DNA of 64,000 bases. Source: Coptis chinensis. Its lineage: Eukaryota; Streptophyta; Magnoliopsida; Ranunculales; Ranunculaceae. A model generated the notes under the pieces. It was not told where the DNA came from. It saw nothing but the letters and a program-made list of their open reading frames with translations, and made no database searches. Positions 1-13,500 of the stretch are shown one piece after another (the first letter of the stretch is position 1; each line of letters starts with the position of its first letter). The stretch lies in assembly GCA_015680905.1 (NCBI GenBank), contig CM027377.1, positions 36,170,501-36,234,500 on the forward strand, written 5' to 3'. The position numbers were made by a program, and so were the translations under genes.

Positions 1-1628
1 GTATGGAATGGTGTTGTTATCTCACTCTTCTTCAAAACCATCTCATTTGGTTTGCTAGATAATAAATGAAGGCATGGGCAAGACTCTGTGAAGCATGTCT
101 TTTGTGCAACATTGAAGGTACACAAACATTTTCGAACTTCTCCTTTTCTCTGATAATGGTTCATGGCTCCATTGAATTAGGTGCATCCATTTGTATAATT
201 CTATGTATAACTGTTCTTCTCTTATTTATTTTTAGCATCATCAATATTACAGTTCCAAATAAAAAATTCAACAAACATTTAAGAACACTTCTGCGTAATT
301 TTTACTTTCTAACAGTAATCTTTAATTTCTTTTTGTATCATATTTACTGGCCAATCTCTCTGTAATGACAGTGATTTGAGTCAGATAATCATGATAAGAG
401 AAAGTGAGATAAACGGTGTAGCTTGAAATGCAGTCTTTCCTAAGGTATGACACATTGAAATCTTATTTAATGAATCTAGGAAGTTTAAAACTAGCGTTTC
501 CCAGCTAAAACAACATTAAAGGATTCTTTTTGAGTAACGTCAGAATCCAGCAAAAAAAAATCAGAAACCATTCCAAAAACCCCCGAAATACCGACTCTTC
601 TATCTTGAAAATAAATTACTCTATTTTAGAACGATGATCACTCATATTCCTTCTTCTCTCGGTGGCTTCCTCCCTCTTCATCCTGCACGATATGATTATG
701 TTTTATCGGCTAGGTTCTTGTTTGCATTGTGCGGGAACACTTATCACATGAAGATGGCCTTTCGTGTACAATTGTTTCGTGCATGTCTAAATGCATACGG
801 CGGTTTAACTCTCGACTTCACTAAATGTTCCTTCCGAGTGTTGATTATTCACTAGCTTGAATCACATATGTTACAATTTGTAAATTTTCTATGTTCTTGG
901 CTAAGCAATTTTTTTATATATATTTTCGTTTAGTTTTTCTTTTCTAATTTGTTGTTTTGTTGATGAATATGGAATTTGAATTATACTTCCCGAAGTGTTT
1001 GTTATATTCTAATCAAGTCTGAGTAAAGAACTATTGTTTGTTTAGAGTGCCTCAACGAAGTAACTTTTTTTTTTTCTTAACTCAGGTCCAATGACGAACT
1101 TGCAGCCGATCAAAACTCGACTTGACCATAATTGGAAAAGGGTATAAACTCTAATCAAGAAGCACAACTCTAATCCTGTTATCTGTTTTCCTAGAGCTTT
1201 GACAGGTTAGATTCATTATTTTATTTATAATTCTTCCTTTCTTTTATTTTTTCAAGAAAAGCTCTTCATAGTAACCATACACCTAAGTTGTCATTTCACC
1301 TAAACTAGATAATTACTTAAGCTCTCTTCATATTCATCCAATGTGAATTACCTCTGCCATGAATGTGTGGTTACAAATAATCCATACAATGTATATTTTT
1401 CTTTACATCAATTTGGAAAACATTGACGTTACTAATTTTGAGTTTTTAGACAACTTAGTCAATGTATTGATTCAAAGGTCCATTCTCTCGCCATGAATGT
1501 CCGGGTTACAAATAAATCATTTTAGGCTAATAGTTTGGTTTTTGGTTTTGGCAAGAGTTTGTTATTGGTTACGCATCCTATTAATATTGAGAACCATATT
1601 ACCAACACTTTGCATTGTTACCTTTCAG
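1..1628. other. AT-rich DNA without a recognised gene
   Basis: The stretch is AT-rich with many stops. A 73-codon ORF at 634-855 on the plus strand has no motif I recognise. A short segment after a pyrimidine-rich acceptor (ctcag, about 1085) and before a gtata donor-like site could be an exon remnant, but no frame connects it to the ORF. Long T runs near 1070 fit intron or intergenic DNA. Confidence 0.5.
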
Positions 1629-1764
1629 ATTCGAAGGTGTGATCCAACATCTAGGAATGGAAAATCTAGCTCCTGATATGAGCCTTTCTGAAGAAGAACT
1701 ACGTACAAATGGAAGGGTTAAAATAGAAAAATTGAAAGAAATGGGAAGAGACTGGTCTTACATG
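1629..1764 (+). pseudogene. isolated exon-like segment, unknown protein
   Basis: This 136-base segment has a good acceptor (ttacctttcag) on its left and a donor (ATG|gtaaaa) on its right, and is open in one frame. The peptide is acidic and helical-looking, with pieces such as LSEEELRTNGR and KIEKLKEMGRDW. A later segment after ctgcag (about 1879) does not continue the frame without adjustment. I do not recognise the family. It is either an exon of a gene whose other exons I cannot see or a gene relic. The splice borders and open frame are seen; the exon reading is inference. Confidence 0.35.
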
Positions 1765-4700
1765 GTAAAACTTTATTTGGACATTTTAAATAATTTATCA
1801 ATTGGTTGACCTTACTATCATAAAACAAGGGAAAATGTAAAAGGAAAGTTGTTTTTAAAAAATGTGTCCCGACTGCAGAGTTGAAGTGAAAGACGACAAT
1901 AAGTGAACTTCGAAGGCACATGGGGGTGTTGGTTGAAATGTAGAAACCAAATAATGATTGAAACAGAGGTGAAGAGACATTGGATTTCGTGTGTTTATAG
2001 TATGTTTTTTCTTTCAAGAGATTTGCATGGTAGTAATAGTGTTAGTAGTTATCTTTGCTTATGTGATTTTACTAAGCAAAGCAACTGCATTATTGCTCTT
2101 ATGGTGATTTCCATGGAAATGGCATGCTTCCCCATTTTCTTTTTCATTTTCAAAATTATGTTTTTGTAAACTGTGTTTGAGATTCAAAACTTGATTATAT
2201 ATGAACTTTTGAGTTGAATAGGGACCACAAAAGGAACCGAATATTGGAAGGAGAGTATTGCAGGAATAGGTGTTTCCATGCCTTGCTGAGATAAACAAGG
2301 CATGTTTACTTTTTCATGGGGTTTTGTCTTTGTAGACTATGAGTGTTTTTTTTTTTAAAAAAAAAAAGAAAAAAATGATTATTTGGGTTTTTGTATGTGT
2401 GTTATGTAGGGTGGTAGGGTAGTAGTCATTAAAAGGAGGTATTGTTAGCTAAATACCGAGGAGTACTTGGTTTTAGAAAGCTGATAGGCATATGCTTAGT
2501 GTACTGAAGGTCCTGTATTCATTTCCCAAGAATTTAGAAATCAATTGAAGTGGAAATAATGGTATATACATGTCCACTAAGGATGTCATTGTTAAGAAAA
2601 AGTTAGGGAAAAAACCAATGTAAACTTCATATACATTTCCTATGCTAGCTTTCAAATGATATTGGGTTGTAAATTGGAATTTGTTGAGAATTTGACTGAT
2701 AAAGAAAACCCGGATTAGGTTGAGATTTTATTAGAGAGGAGACAAGTGTTTAGTGAGTATGAAACACCTTTAATTGACGAGTCGAGCGTATTAAAACCAC
2801 AATAATGGTGGTGTTCCATTTTTAACTTTCTGACTCTTGGGATAATAAACAACTTATTACTCCCAAGGCTTCATGTTATAATTTTACTTTGTGACTCTTA
2901 TAAGTGCAACCCATGTTTAATAAATTTCTTTGTAATGTACGTTTATGGTGTATGTATTTCGTGAGAGTAGGTATTTTAAACTAGGACCTGTATTTTCTGC
3001 TTTGTTTTGCCATTATTAATTAACTTGAGTATAAAGCTTTGTACTATAACGGTGCAACTATGTGTTTAACAAAGAAAGGGAGGTAGCTTACTGTTTTCGC
3101 CACGTCCTCTATGTAAGTAAATTAGTAAACTGGTCATTTTTCCAAATGCTCATTGGCTCTTGCACGTGGTAATTGATGGCTTTATTTAATGATTTCTTCC
3201 TTGAACTTTGGGGATGTGAAGAGGACTCCCAATAAGCATATTGGTTACTTGCCCAATATTTACGTGAGTGAGCTTGAGCTTTCACAGTGGGCAAAGTATG
3301 TTACCTAATTCAGTTGGTTTCTAAACATTTAAGTGGGGTGAGTAGTAGAGCAGATCAACTTCATGGTTTTGTCGGTAGAAGGCCATCCAAGAGTGTTTAA
3401 AGGGAATGAACTTGCTATAATGGAAATCAAAATACAGATCCCTACCATAGAGGTTTTTAATACCATAACTCTTATTTATCATAAGAGAGAAGGAAACCGC
3501 AACTGCTCATCTAAATATTTTGCTAAACTGTTTATCTTTCCTATTTAGCTCTTTTGAGCTTTACATCGAATTTATACGAATTTAATCAGGAAATGTTTCC
3601 ATTAATTATATGTTTCCATATACTCATACTCATACAGTAACCGAAGGCAGAGATGTGAGGCAACTTAACCTTGCATGGGCATGGGCTTCTAAACACTTTT
3701 TAATATAACTTTCAAATAAATGTCGCACTCTTGCTTGCCCCTCTAAAGTCTCAGCTCCTCATCTCCTCAACTCCAACTCTAATCTTTACTCTCTTCATAT
3801 TTGTTATCATGTAATCTCTCTCTATTCTATCATGCTCTCTAATTTTTTGTATGTTTCTTTCGACAATTTTCCAGGGCTTTATTTTTGGAAGGGGATTCGG
3901 AGCAGAGGATGATTTCCAGTAAACTTGGGATACACATGTAATGACTGAGAAATTGTCAACTAGTGATGGATTCAGATGATTTCGGATTACACCCCTTTCC
4001 TCCCTCGAACCCCTCACTAATTAACACGAGGAATTCACTTCATCCACCACCACAACAAAGATCGAAAGTATCCTTATTCCCTCAAATTTTTTATGCTACT
4101 TATTTTTTCTGATTTAACTTTGGGAAATTTGTGGCACTTTTTTATCTTTCGACTTCTTATCTCCAATTTGCAGGTGAAGGTAGATGTCTCTTGTTTGGTT
4201 TCATGCACCATTACACTAATAATTTTGTGGACTACTCAATCTATACTTTAAAAGTTCGTTTAAGGTGATATTTTTATTAGAAACTGTTGTCGTGGGCAAC
4301 GACAACAACCTGAAAAGGTTTACTGTCGACAACTTATGCTTGCTCATGTTTCTCATTACGTGGAATGCCGGATTTATTTTATAATATAGGATTTAATTTC
4401 AGTTTTGGTTATAAGATTGCTTTGCAGATCTTTCATAATTTTGTACTTTGTACTTTGTACTAATCAATTTGTGGTTATTGGCGTCTTATCACTCAAAAGG
4501 TTGCTTCTAAATGGACTGGTAGTTTAGGTACAAATGACTTTTTTGAAATCTTTATGTTTTTTGTTCTCAGGAAAGGGTTAGCTCATTTTAACACAAGCAA
4601 GGGTATGATTTTCTCTGTAATACGTATTTTAAATCAGTTACTTTGTCTTTCATTGTGCAGAAGCACTTATCAAATGGAAAATCTCCTTTCAAATAGACAC

Positions 4701-5598
4701 TAACATAGTTTACCATCAACTTCAGTTTCTTTTAAATTTGCTTACCCATTTTAATTACATACTCAATTCAAAAATTTGTTCGAACAACTTATTTTACTTG
4801 GTTCAGCAAATCTTAATTTTATTTTTCCTTTCATAATTTGAAAAGCCAGATTATACTTTAATTGAATTTTTTTATTGCGATAGTCAGATGTAATTTCTCA
4901 TAGGGTCAATCCCTTATTTAAACGGTCAATTGGTATTGTTTGTTTAATCTATCATTGCTAACGTTTGTAAGGTATCCTCAGTCCTTTAAACTAATGGCGA
5001 ACAATCAATTGAGACTATTTTTTTTTTCAAGCATCTAAGATATTGTTGTTATCTTACAGTCCGTATGAGAAAATACCCCAAACATTTTTATTTCTCTGAG
5101 TAAGAAAATGAAGCAAAGTCCTTGCTGATTGATATTAACTTAATTATTTATTTTTTGGGTTTACTTTTTGCAGGTTCAAAAAGGGAGTTAAATCGCGTGG
5201 TCAAGCTACTGAAACACAGAGGGACATAGAGGGTTTCGAATGGTGGATCATGGGAATGTACAAATGGTAGTACTTTGTTTTCCTTATTAGTGGTACTAAG
5301 CATAGACAAGTATTCAAAAAATTTACGCAACTTTAGATGTAAATTCTTTGATAGGTCGTTTAAAGGTATAATTTAACAAATGAACATGCGAACAATACGC
5401 CGGTTTTCTAGCCATGTTTGCTTTCTGAAGAAGCTAACAAGGTGGTTGATACCTTAGCAGTTAGCATCTACTTGTTGGAGTTGGGACAAACTGATAGTGT
5501 TTGCATATCCTTTTCTCAAATAAAATTGCAACTCAATTTAGAAATGATACTCAAGACATGATATTTGATAAAACAAACTTATTCATTGTGTTTTCTTA
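1765..5598. other. AT-rich noncoding or relic DNA
   Basis: Only short ORFs occur, none with a familiar motif. Several acceptor-like sites (about 4173 and 5174, pyrimidine run then gcag) precede segments that quickly hit stops, so they may be relic exons of an unidentified gene. A short inverted repeat, GTTGTCG/CGACAAC, lies near 4285-4305. I see no tRNA, rRNA or intact gene. Confidence 0.45.
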
Positions 5599-5990
5599 GG
5601 GCATCTCCAATGGGGGGTGTAAAATTACACCTCCACCTAGGCTCCACGTAGGTGCCATTAGGATTTTACACCTCTAATTGTATACTATTGTATAGCTTAT
5701 AAATATCCACACTCTATACTCTCCAATGGAGAAGTGTAAAAAAAAAAATAGTTTTTAAATAGAAATTCAATGCATACATTAGGCGTTTTTCAATAAAGAG
5801 GTGGAAATCTATTTTGTATACTCAATTATTTTTGGGTATACATTAGGTGTTAATAGTATACATTAAAAATAGTTTTTAATGTGGTGTGTAAATTATTTTT
5901 GGGTAAAAATTATTTTGTGTTCAATACATACATTGGGCGTTTTTTATACCTATGTGGTAATGGGGACATTTGAAAGGTCTCCTAAAAAAC
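5599..5990. mobile_element. MITE-like element, one terminus only
   Basis: GGGCATCTCCAATGG directly after TTA (5596-5598) is the kind of end carried by plant Tourist-type (PIF/Harbinger) MITEs, whose target duplication is TTA. The body is AT-rich with repeated 'tacattaggtg' pieces (5775-5940). I could not find the matching inverted terminus ending in CCATTGGAGATGCCC, so the right border is a guess and the element may be truncated. Confidence 0.3.
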
Positions 5991-6748
5991 ATTTAAAGTT
6001 TTTACTTAACACATTAAATACACCTTTGACAAGTCTTCATCTATATTATATATGATTTTAAAATATATTAAACCCCAAGATGTAAGCTTGTAATTCACTC
6101 GTGTATCAACCAATTTAAGATTGTCAGTTTGTAACCGTGGTGTGTAAAGTCTACTTGAAAACTCTTGCATTAGGCTTAAAGATAGTTAATGGTTATTGGA
6201 AAATAAATTAATGCGTTTTGAATCCCAACTATTTGTCACATATATAGTCTTTAAAAGGTGCTGTACTTATCTAAATAAAAATGTGTCGACCACAAGAACT
6301 CATTGTAATATAATTAAAAATAATTCAATTAAAAAATAAATTTCCCATATTAAAATTGGCGTGTCTTGGGAATATATGTTTTTTTCTTAAACACTAAACA
6401 AATGATATTGAGTGAATTTATTTAATTATATATATTTATTTATTTTTCCTAACAACAATGTGCATCAAGAAATATAAAGACAATCGTGACGAAGGCATAG
6501 GTTATACCTAGTATATATATAAATAAAACAAGGGAGGGAAGTTTTATGACCCACGGTTGGGATTCCATCTTACAATGGGTTGAGTAGTGGCTAGGATTAC
6601 CTTGAATGCGGTGTTGGCTAGATTAGGAAATTAATTAGAGAAATTAATTATTAGAATTTCATATTAGGAATTAATTAGGAATCTTTAATTATGAAATTAA
6701 TAAAAAAAAAAAAAAAACCCATCGTTCTCCGAACTTGCACAAATCCTT
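5991..6748. other. AT-rich intergenic DNA
   Basis: No ORF of note. It contains short direct echoes of attaattag (6630-6700) followed by an A run. Nothing else is supported. Confidence 0.5.
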
Positions 6749-6960
6749 TGTAATAACCCGGAATTTTACCTAAGGACAATCCGGTCATTTCACGTGTTAG
6801 TTCAGTGCTACGATAGAATAATTGATGTAGACTGATATGGGTGACGAGTGTTGGTATCTGTTTTATTTAAGTATTAGGGTATGCCCGTGCCTACGACCCG
6901 CGAGGCGTCGACGTGCCTGTGGCGGCGCGGCGCTACCTCAACACTCGACGCGTGACCCCC
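6749..6960 (+). mobile_element. LTR 5'-end-like sequence, truncated
   Basis: The sequence TGTAATAACCCGGAATTTTACC resembles the start of many plant Ty3-gypsy LTRs (TGTAAT.CCC). A short GC-rich block (6890-6960) follows and stands out from its AT-rich surroundings. No matching 3' end or TSD was found, so this is a fragment at best. Confidence 0.3.
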
Positions 6961-7150
6961 CCTGGCACAGACAAATACCTTGGTTTGAAGGATTCTCAAC
7001 ACGCAACTCCTCTAAATAGAGGTATTGGTTTGAAGGATTCTCATCTGGCACAGACAAACTCAACGTGCTTTCGGCACTAACTTCATCCGCCTTTGACACT
7101 ACCAATAACAGCCAAAGAAGAAAACCATAATGTGTAGGAAGTTTGGACAT
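6938..7150 (-). CDS. possible secreted-peptide fragment
   Basis: A 70-codon minus-strand ORF starts with MSKLPTHYGFLLWLLLVVS, a short N-terminus plus a hydrophobic core like a signal peptide, then an acidic segment. The last part contains a direct duplication: ENPSNQ occurs twice about 16 residues apart, matching a DNA repeat at about 6982-7000 and 7028-7045. No family is recognised. It overlaps the GC-rich block of the LTR-like fragment, so it could equally be chance or a gene relic. Confidence 0.2.
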   Translation of the reverse strand: MSKLPTHYGFLLWLLLVVSKADEVSAESTLSLSVPDENPSNQYLYLEELRVENPSNQGICLCQGGSRVEC

Positions 7151-8091
7151 AACCTCCCCATTTTCTTTGACTCTCCATTGTTTTGAATCCTGTAAAAATG
7201 CTGAAAATACATAACCAATACCAATACATCATCTTTAAAATATTACTTTTAATATGTATCTAAAGAGCAACACCTCCCTTGTAAATCTCATGCCTCCAGA
7301 AGACTTACACACGCAATACGACTGCTCTCCGTCATTTTTCCTTACAGAGATCAACTGTCTTGTATCACCATGAAGGTAGAAAAGTAAAACACACCAAAGT
7401 AATCAATATAAATTCACCAAACGGAATATTCTATAAACAACTCTAAAGCAGGAATTTTCTAAAGAAATAAAAAAAAGAAATAAGCAATAAGTACTTGGCA
7501 AAGCCTCAATTGTTTTCTAGCATTGTAAGAATTTTGATCCATACAAAAACTTGCAAACACAATATTACAAAAGAATATCTAACTCAAATTCGCAACAAAA
7601 GATCAAGAAAATTAAGCTTTAAAATTTCAATTGAAGTTGTTCATATCGGAAAAAGAAATAAGATAAATATTGAAGTCACTGCCATGTCTGGTAGATGGAG
7701 TGAGTTGGATCATTGTGATTGTTTTTATAGGTTATTTATCAAAACATAGGTGAATTTATGAGCAGGAGAAACTTTAGATTGATGTGTTCAAGACCATTCA
7801 GTCCACTTTCAGAATTTAGAAATAAGGAAGCTAATGTTGTTGGTGAGTCGTCATGGTGCTTGGATAATTAGCTCGATGCATGGATTTTCTTTCGCTATAC
7901 TTTCTCCATTGAAATTCATCACTAATCTGAAACCAATTAGTTAGACCAATAAATCAAAATTACTGTACATAGATAAACCAAACATTGTCAAATGAAAATA
8001 ATATGTCAGTGACTTACCATTGATCAGAGCGTGCTCCAGTGGAGTTAGACTTTAGCATTCCTTATAGTGGTTAATGACATACAAGTCAACC
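7151..8091. other. unassigned AT-rich DNA
   Basis: A stretch between the LTR-like fragment and the TPR gene relic. An 84-codon plus-strand ORF (7495-7749) is K/R/I-rich and shows no motif. I see no repeat or RNA gene. Confidence 0.45.
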
Positions 8092-8583
8092 CTACAGTGA
8101 CATACACATATATATAATTAAACTAAAACACTTCACAAAATACCAGGTAGTAATTAAACAACACATTTTATTCTCATGCAGCATAATATATATAGTCTTA
8201 CACAACATGTGTTCAATGCCACCCCCTCAAAACCATCTATATTCTATACAGAGTTTAAGACTAGTTAAAGGCATGGGCCATTCTCAAAGGTCTCAGAACC
8301 AACAACTACGATGCTTTCAGGTAATGAACATAAACAAGAAACCAAAACAAGTTTAACCATTGAATTAAAGCCAATGTTGTTGGATGGATAGGAACATTAT
8401 GCTTGTCTGAGTTCTATGCCTCCAATCTTGTGCCCATTAATGAAATGCTTCAAATTTATTCATTACAAAGAATAAGGCTTCACCTTTACGACATGCATCT
8501 GTGCGACTAAAATCCTTATGTTACGCTCCTCGATGACTTTTTTTTTCATGTTGAGCAAATTCCAAAGCCTTATTTAGCATCTC
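8092..8583 (-). repeat. partial tandem copy of the TPR exon plus intron
   Basis: This segment repeats about 9292-9785 in direct orientation. It holds the second half of the exon (MLNKALEFAQHEKK, then a frameshift) plus the following intron, with the same landmarks in order (poly-A-like block, 'catgggccattctcaaagg', 'accaggtagtaattaaa'). It begins exactly at the stop codon of the last exon (about 8583) and ends at the acceptor of the next exon (about 8091). It is a gene-fragment duplication, not a second gene. Confidence 0.75.
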
Positions 8584-9834
8584 AATTTTTGTATGAATAT
8601 TCAGCCTTAAACTCTTTCTGAAGTTGGTCACTTGGTTCTGTTTTTGCTGCCAGCATGACATCATCAAGGAATCCTCTTTGAGGAAATTCCTGTGGTACAA
8701 GACTTCGATACATCCCAAATTACTCCTCTACTTCCATCTTTTTATTCAATAAGCTGTAGATTATCCCCTGTCCAAAACCAATAACCAAGATAAGAGAATT
8801 TTTAAGATACATTCATTAGCTGGATACAAAACAATAGTGTGGGTAGACCGTGTGATGATCAAATATGGAAACAACATGGCCATTTTCACTAATAACCTTT
8901 ATGGCCACTAATAGGAAACAATTTGTCACAACTTGCAGAATTTTAAATTTAGGTAAAAAAGGGAACAATAAGGATTTTTTAGGGACATAAGAGGCATAAC
9001 GGGAACTATTAGAACTTGTCACCTGACACATCAATTGCGATTTATAAGAGTTCGTCATGTTCAGGAAGGAGAATTTTACTAATCAACCTTCAGAATGTAA
9101 GTAGTGACAATCCTCAAACACGATCTACCAAACTAAATAATCTTAAGAATATTATCAATGCAAAAGAAGTGAGCTTAAATTATCTCCACTTCGTTCTATA
9201 AGCATCCTTACCTGACAAAGATATGGCCGAAAATCACAAGGGTTCTCATCAACCAGATCTTGGAATTTCTTCAAACCCTCCTCCAAGTCACCCTACAATG
9301 ACATACACGTATATATAATTAAACTAAAACACTTCACAAAATACCAGGTAGTAATTAAAAAACACATTTTATTCTCATGCAGCAGAATATATATGTTGTC
9401 TTATATAACATGTGTTCAATGCCACCCCCTTAAACCATCTATATTTTATATACAGAGTTTAAGACTGGTTAAAGGCATGGGCCATTCTCAAAGGTCTCAG
9501 AACCAACAACTACGATGCTTCAAAGTAATTAACATAAACAAGAAACCAAAGCAAGTTTAACCATTGAATAAAAGCCAGTGTTGTTGGATGGATAAGAACA
9601 TTATGCTTATCTGAGTTCTATGTCTCCAATCTTCTGCCCATTAATGAAATGCTTCAAATTTATTCATTACAAAAAATAAGGCTTCACCTTTGTGACATGC
9701 ATCTGTGCGACTAAAATCCTTATATTACACTCCTCGATGACTCTTTTTTCACGTGGAGCAAATTCCAAAGCCTTATTTAGCATCTCAAAAATAGCTGGAC
9801 CTTCATGATTTTTATGCATGGCCATTGCCAAACC
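8582..9834 (-). pseudogene. SLOW GREEN 1-like TPR protein, C-terminal exons
   Basis: Three minus-strand exons join in frame with canonical borders: 9834-9688 (acceptor ttacag, donor AAG|gtg), 9292-9212 (acceptor tgtag, donor CAG|gtaagg) and 8768-8582 (acceptor acag, ends in TGA). The peptide runs MLNKALEFAPREKR, then GDLEEGLKKFQDL..PYLCQ, then GIIYSLLNKK and EFPQRGFLDDVMLAAKT. From memory this matches the C-terminal TPR part of the chloroplast protein SLOW GREEN 1, needed for chloroplast development. An in-frame TAG in the last exon (after KKMEVEE, where the family usually has Gln) would truncate it. No upstream exons for the transit peptide or first TPRs were found up to 10.5 kb. It is therefore a 5'-truncated pseudogene, unless the stop is a sequencing error and the 5' exons are diverged. 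Confidence 0.7.
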
Positions 9835-10543
9835 CTGTAAAGGAGGAGATTCTTAGTGCTTTGTTTCCAAATGAATAGCCAACCAAAGCAAAATTATGTA
9901 AGAATAAAACACAAGCACCCTATAACCAGACACCACAAAGAACAATTGCTTGATATAAGCAAGCAATCTATATAATACCTTTTTTTTTTTTTTTTTTTTT
10001 TTTTTTGACATTTTTCTCCCAAATTATTAGTTTACAGAATTTACCATTAAGTTTTAATAGGATGTTCTACAAATCTCTGGTAATAGCAATCAAATTTTCA
10101 ATTTTTTCTCAAAAAATCATACCTTTATAAACCCCAAAACACCTTTTGGGAACCCATGGTGTTTATCCTTCACCTTCATTCACATAAACCAAATTCCTGC
10201 AAAAGAAAAGGAAATAACCAAACGAAAAAAATGAAGAAGAGGGAACTTAAAATGGAGTGAGCAAGGATATCATTGGGAGGGAGCTGTACCAGCGATCTGT
10301 GATAGTTAGACTGCGTACCACCTTCATTCTTTATTTTTTTTTTACCCTAAATTAATTAGAGAAGAAGAGATATTGAGGAACCGATATTAGCTTAGAAATA
10401 CATCACACCACCTAGATGAACTTGAAAGTGTCATGTCACAAGTTGTGAAATACAATGACAACCATTGGATGGAGGCCCTGCGGCCCCACACCATTGCTTT
10501 TAATTAGATAGATTCTAGTAATTATAATTTTTGGTATGGTTGT
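9835..10543. other. intergenic DNA with poly-T tract
   Basis: Contains a poly-T run (about 9979-10006) and an exon-like minus-strand piece at about 10120-10205 (acceptor ttttgcag, donor AAAG|gtatga) that is not open in any useful frame. No gene is supported. Confidence 0.45.
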
Positions 10544-13500
10544 TGTCACACCTCGAATTTCAACAGAATTCGGAAAAACAATATTTGTTCCGGACTCTTC
10601 GATTTTCGAGGTGTGACGCACTCTCAACTACCAAAAACCCATAAACAGTTTAAATATGCAGATAATTAAAAACCAATAAAAATTTTCAATTAAACAAAAG
10701 TCCTCTTCATTACAAAAATTCACAAATAAGATTAGGTTACAAATCTCTTTTCAATAACTCTTTATTTAAAATTACAAATGAAAATACAAATAACATTGTC
10801 TCAACTGAAAATCTATTTCACCTCAAGGGAAAACAAAACCTATCTTGAAAGGCGACGCTAACGCAAACCACAAGCAGCAACCAACCTTCTTCAACACTAA
10901 ACCTGTCAAGACTTATCAACTATGTTCATTTAATGAACACACCCGATATGCAAACATGCAAATCGGGTCAGCATTATAAAAATGTTGGTGTGAGTAGCTC
11001 TAAAATACAACATGTACGTATACATATACATACACAATCCATAAAGCAGTTAGTTCCTCCCCCGAGGCGCCTTAACTTTCAACAACTAATACGACATTCT
11101 TAACTACAATAAGTAAGGCAGATAGTTCCTCCACTGAGGCGCCTTAACTTCTCACTAACCACACAACAAACCATACGCATAATAAAAAGGCATTTAGTTC
11201 CTCCACGAGACGCCTTAGGTTCTAACTAACTAATAACCAGGTAAGCATATTCTATACTTACCGCATTTCATGCTCAATTACAGAGTGGGTCGTCTCTACA
11301 CAAGTAATTAGTTTGACCCACCCTTCTGCAAAACCATATACAATCATCTATCTAAAGATATATCATTAACCAACATATTACCATAATTACATTATTTAAG
11401 GTTTTCTTTGTATGTCCCTAAAATCACGTCGTATCTATGTCTTACCTAGTTTTCCTGGCTACGACAATCGTTTCCCAACGCCGAACATGTACATCCACAT
11501 GTCTCCTCTCACATAATGAACCACTCCGTGCGTAACTACCCCTGGCGGGATGCGCGCGACACCGGTAACCCTCACACGAAAGCCATTATGCAAGTACTGC
11601 TTCTATTCGGCATAAAATATCGCGCGTCTCGTTCTAATTTTGCGAACGGAATAATCAAGCCACCATTCGGCTACGCCAGAAGGGTCATTCAGCTTCACTG
11701 AAACGCCAGAAGGGCTAATCACATTACTTACGCCAGAAGGGCCATTCATATTCATTGAAATGCCCGAAGAGCCAATCATATCACATACGCCCATCACAAA
11801 GGCCAAATCACATGAGTTGTGGTAGTTAGGTTCTAGGATTTTCGTTACGTAATTTATTCAGGTGTCATACATTTATATCTCAGAATAATTCTTATTCTAT
11901 CTCATGCCAGTATACTTAATTGTACTGAAGCTCAACGTTTCTCGTTATAAAACAATCAACATTATCACGTGCCAATACTATTTATTGCACGATATCCAAG
12001 TATCTCTATATCAAATCTTTAAACTTATTATTTCACGTGCCAATCATATATTACACTACACCATATGGAATATCTCAAGCCTTCATACATACTACAATTC
12101 ATTTAAGTAGCAACTCATAATAGTAATCAATCATGTAATATATTCGTTCAATATTTTATGTGAACTCAATTCACCATCAAAGGCACGCATTATTTCCATT
12201 TGTGCACAATATAAATAGTATATAAATAATTAAAATATATGTCCATTCTACCACATAACGTCACAATAGCTCCAAATGTACCGCATAACATTTTTATAGC
12301 GGTTTAGGAATATTATGTCTTATAACATTTCAATCTCGTCACGTGTCAAAAATACACAACATCAACGTCAAATCTTTCTTAGATAATGACTGACCAATTA
12401 TACAGGCTTTCATTATATTCTATCATTGGACTTGTCCATACAATTTACAATATAAAACGTAGCACAATTCCACAATCGAAAGTCCACAATCAAAGCCCAA
12501 AACCCGAAAGTCCAAACATTTAAAGACCCAATTGGATCTATATTAAGTCCTATGGGCTGCCCCAAACAATATTAGAAACTGGCCCCAAACCATTAAGTGA
12601 TTCGGCCCAAAGAAAGCTAATAGGTTTCGGCCCAAGCCAACAAAAATGCAACTTAAACTGGCCCAAAACTTTAATTAGTTTGGCCCACAAAACTGAACCT
12701 AAACCGGCCCAAAGGAAACTAATAGAATTGGCCCAAACCAAACTGATTTAGTTTCGGCCCAACTAACAAAACCCAAAAGGCTTTGGCCCAAAGCCCAAGC
12801 CCAAACCGGTCATCTTCTCCCTCCAGCAGCCTCTTCCACCACCAGCCACCACCAGTTCCGATCACCACCCCTCCAAACATACTCGAAAATGATCAAGGGA
12901 AAAACCCCAACTACTTTAACAAAAGCGAAATCCCCAACTCATTATATCAATACCCTTCATCAAATCTAGATCTGGATTCGCCATTACCATTAAGCTTCAA
13001 AAGCCCCGCCACTCTACAAGTCTACAACACTCAACGATCAATTCTAATACAACCAAAACAACTACCCTATAAATTTGATCGAACCCTTCCTCCACAGCGT
13101 TGCCATTAACGCTCCTCCTGAGCTTCAGCCGCACCATTACAACCCACACACACACTACAATCAACTATGAACCCATCGATTTTTAATCTAGATAAAAGCA
13201 CTACAGCTCTAATTAAACTAAAAACAACCCAATCGAGTTTTCCCAAAACTCCCCCTCGACGCCATGGACGCCTTCTTCCACCTGCAACAGCACCCACCTA
13301 ATTAAACACCCCTTCAGCATACCCAACACTCAATCAACCCAACATTCACCCTTAATCAACCAACACAACAATATACAGAACAAACGTTGGTTTGGCTTGC
13401 GCCACCATTGACGCTCTTTCGAGCTTCAACAGTTCAAATTCCGATTTCAGAGTTCATCAGTTTAATAAAACTAAATAATATCGACAGAAATAATAAGTAG

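Noticed and set aside
11516..11806. Overlapping ORFs with repeated PSGVS phrases
   Set aside because: They reflect the 'cgccagaaggg' repeats of the solo LTR, not a gene.
12783..13109. 108-codon Pro/Ser-rich ORF on the plus strand
   Set aside because: It lies antisense in a solo LTR and is not kept in the other two copies.
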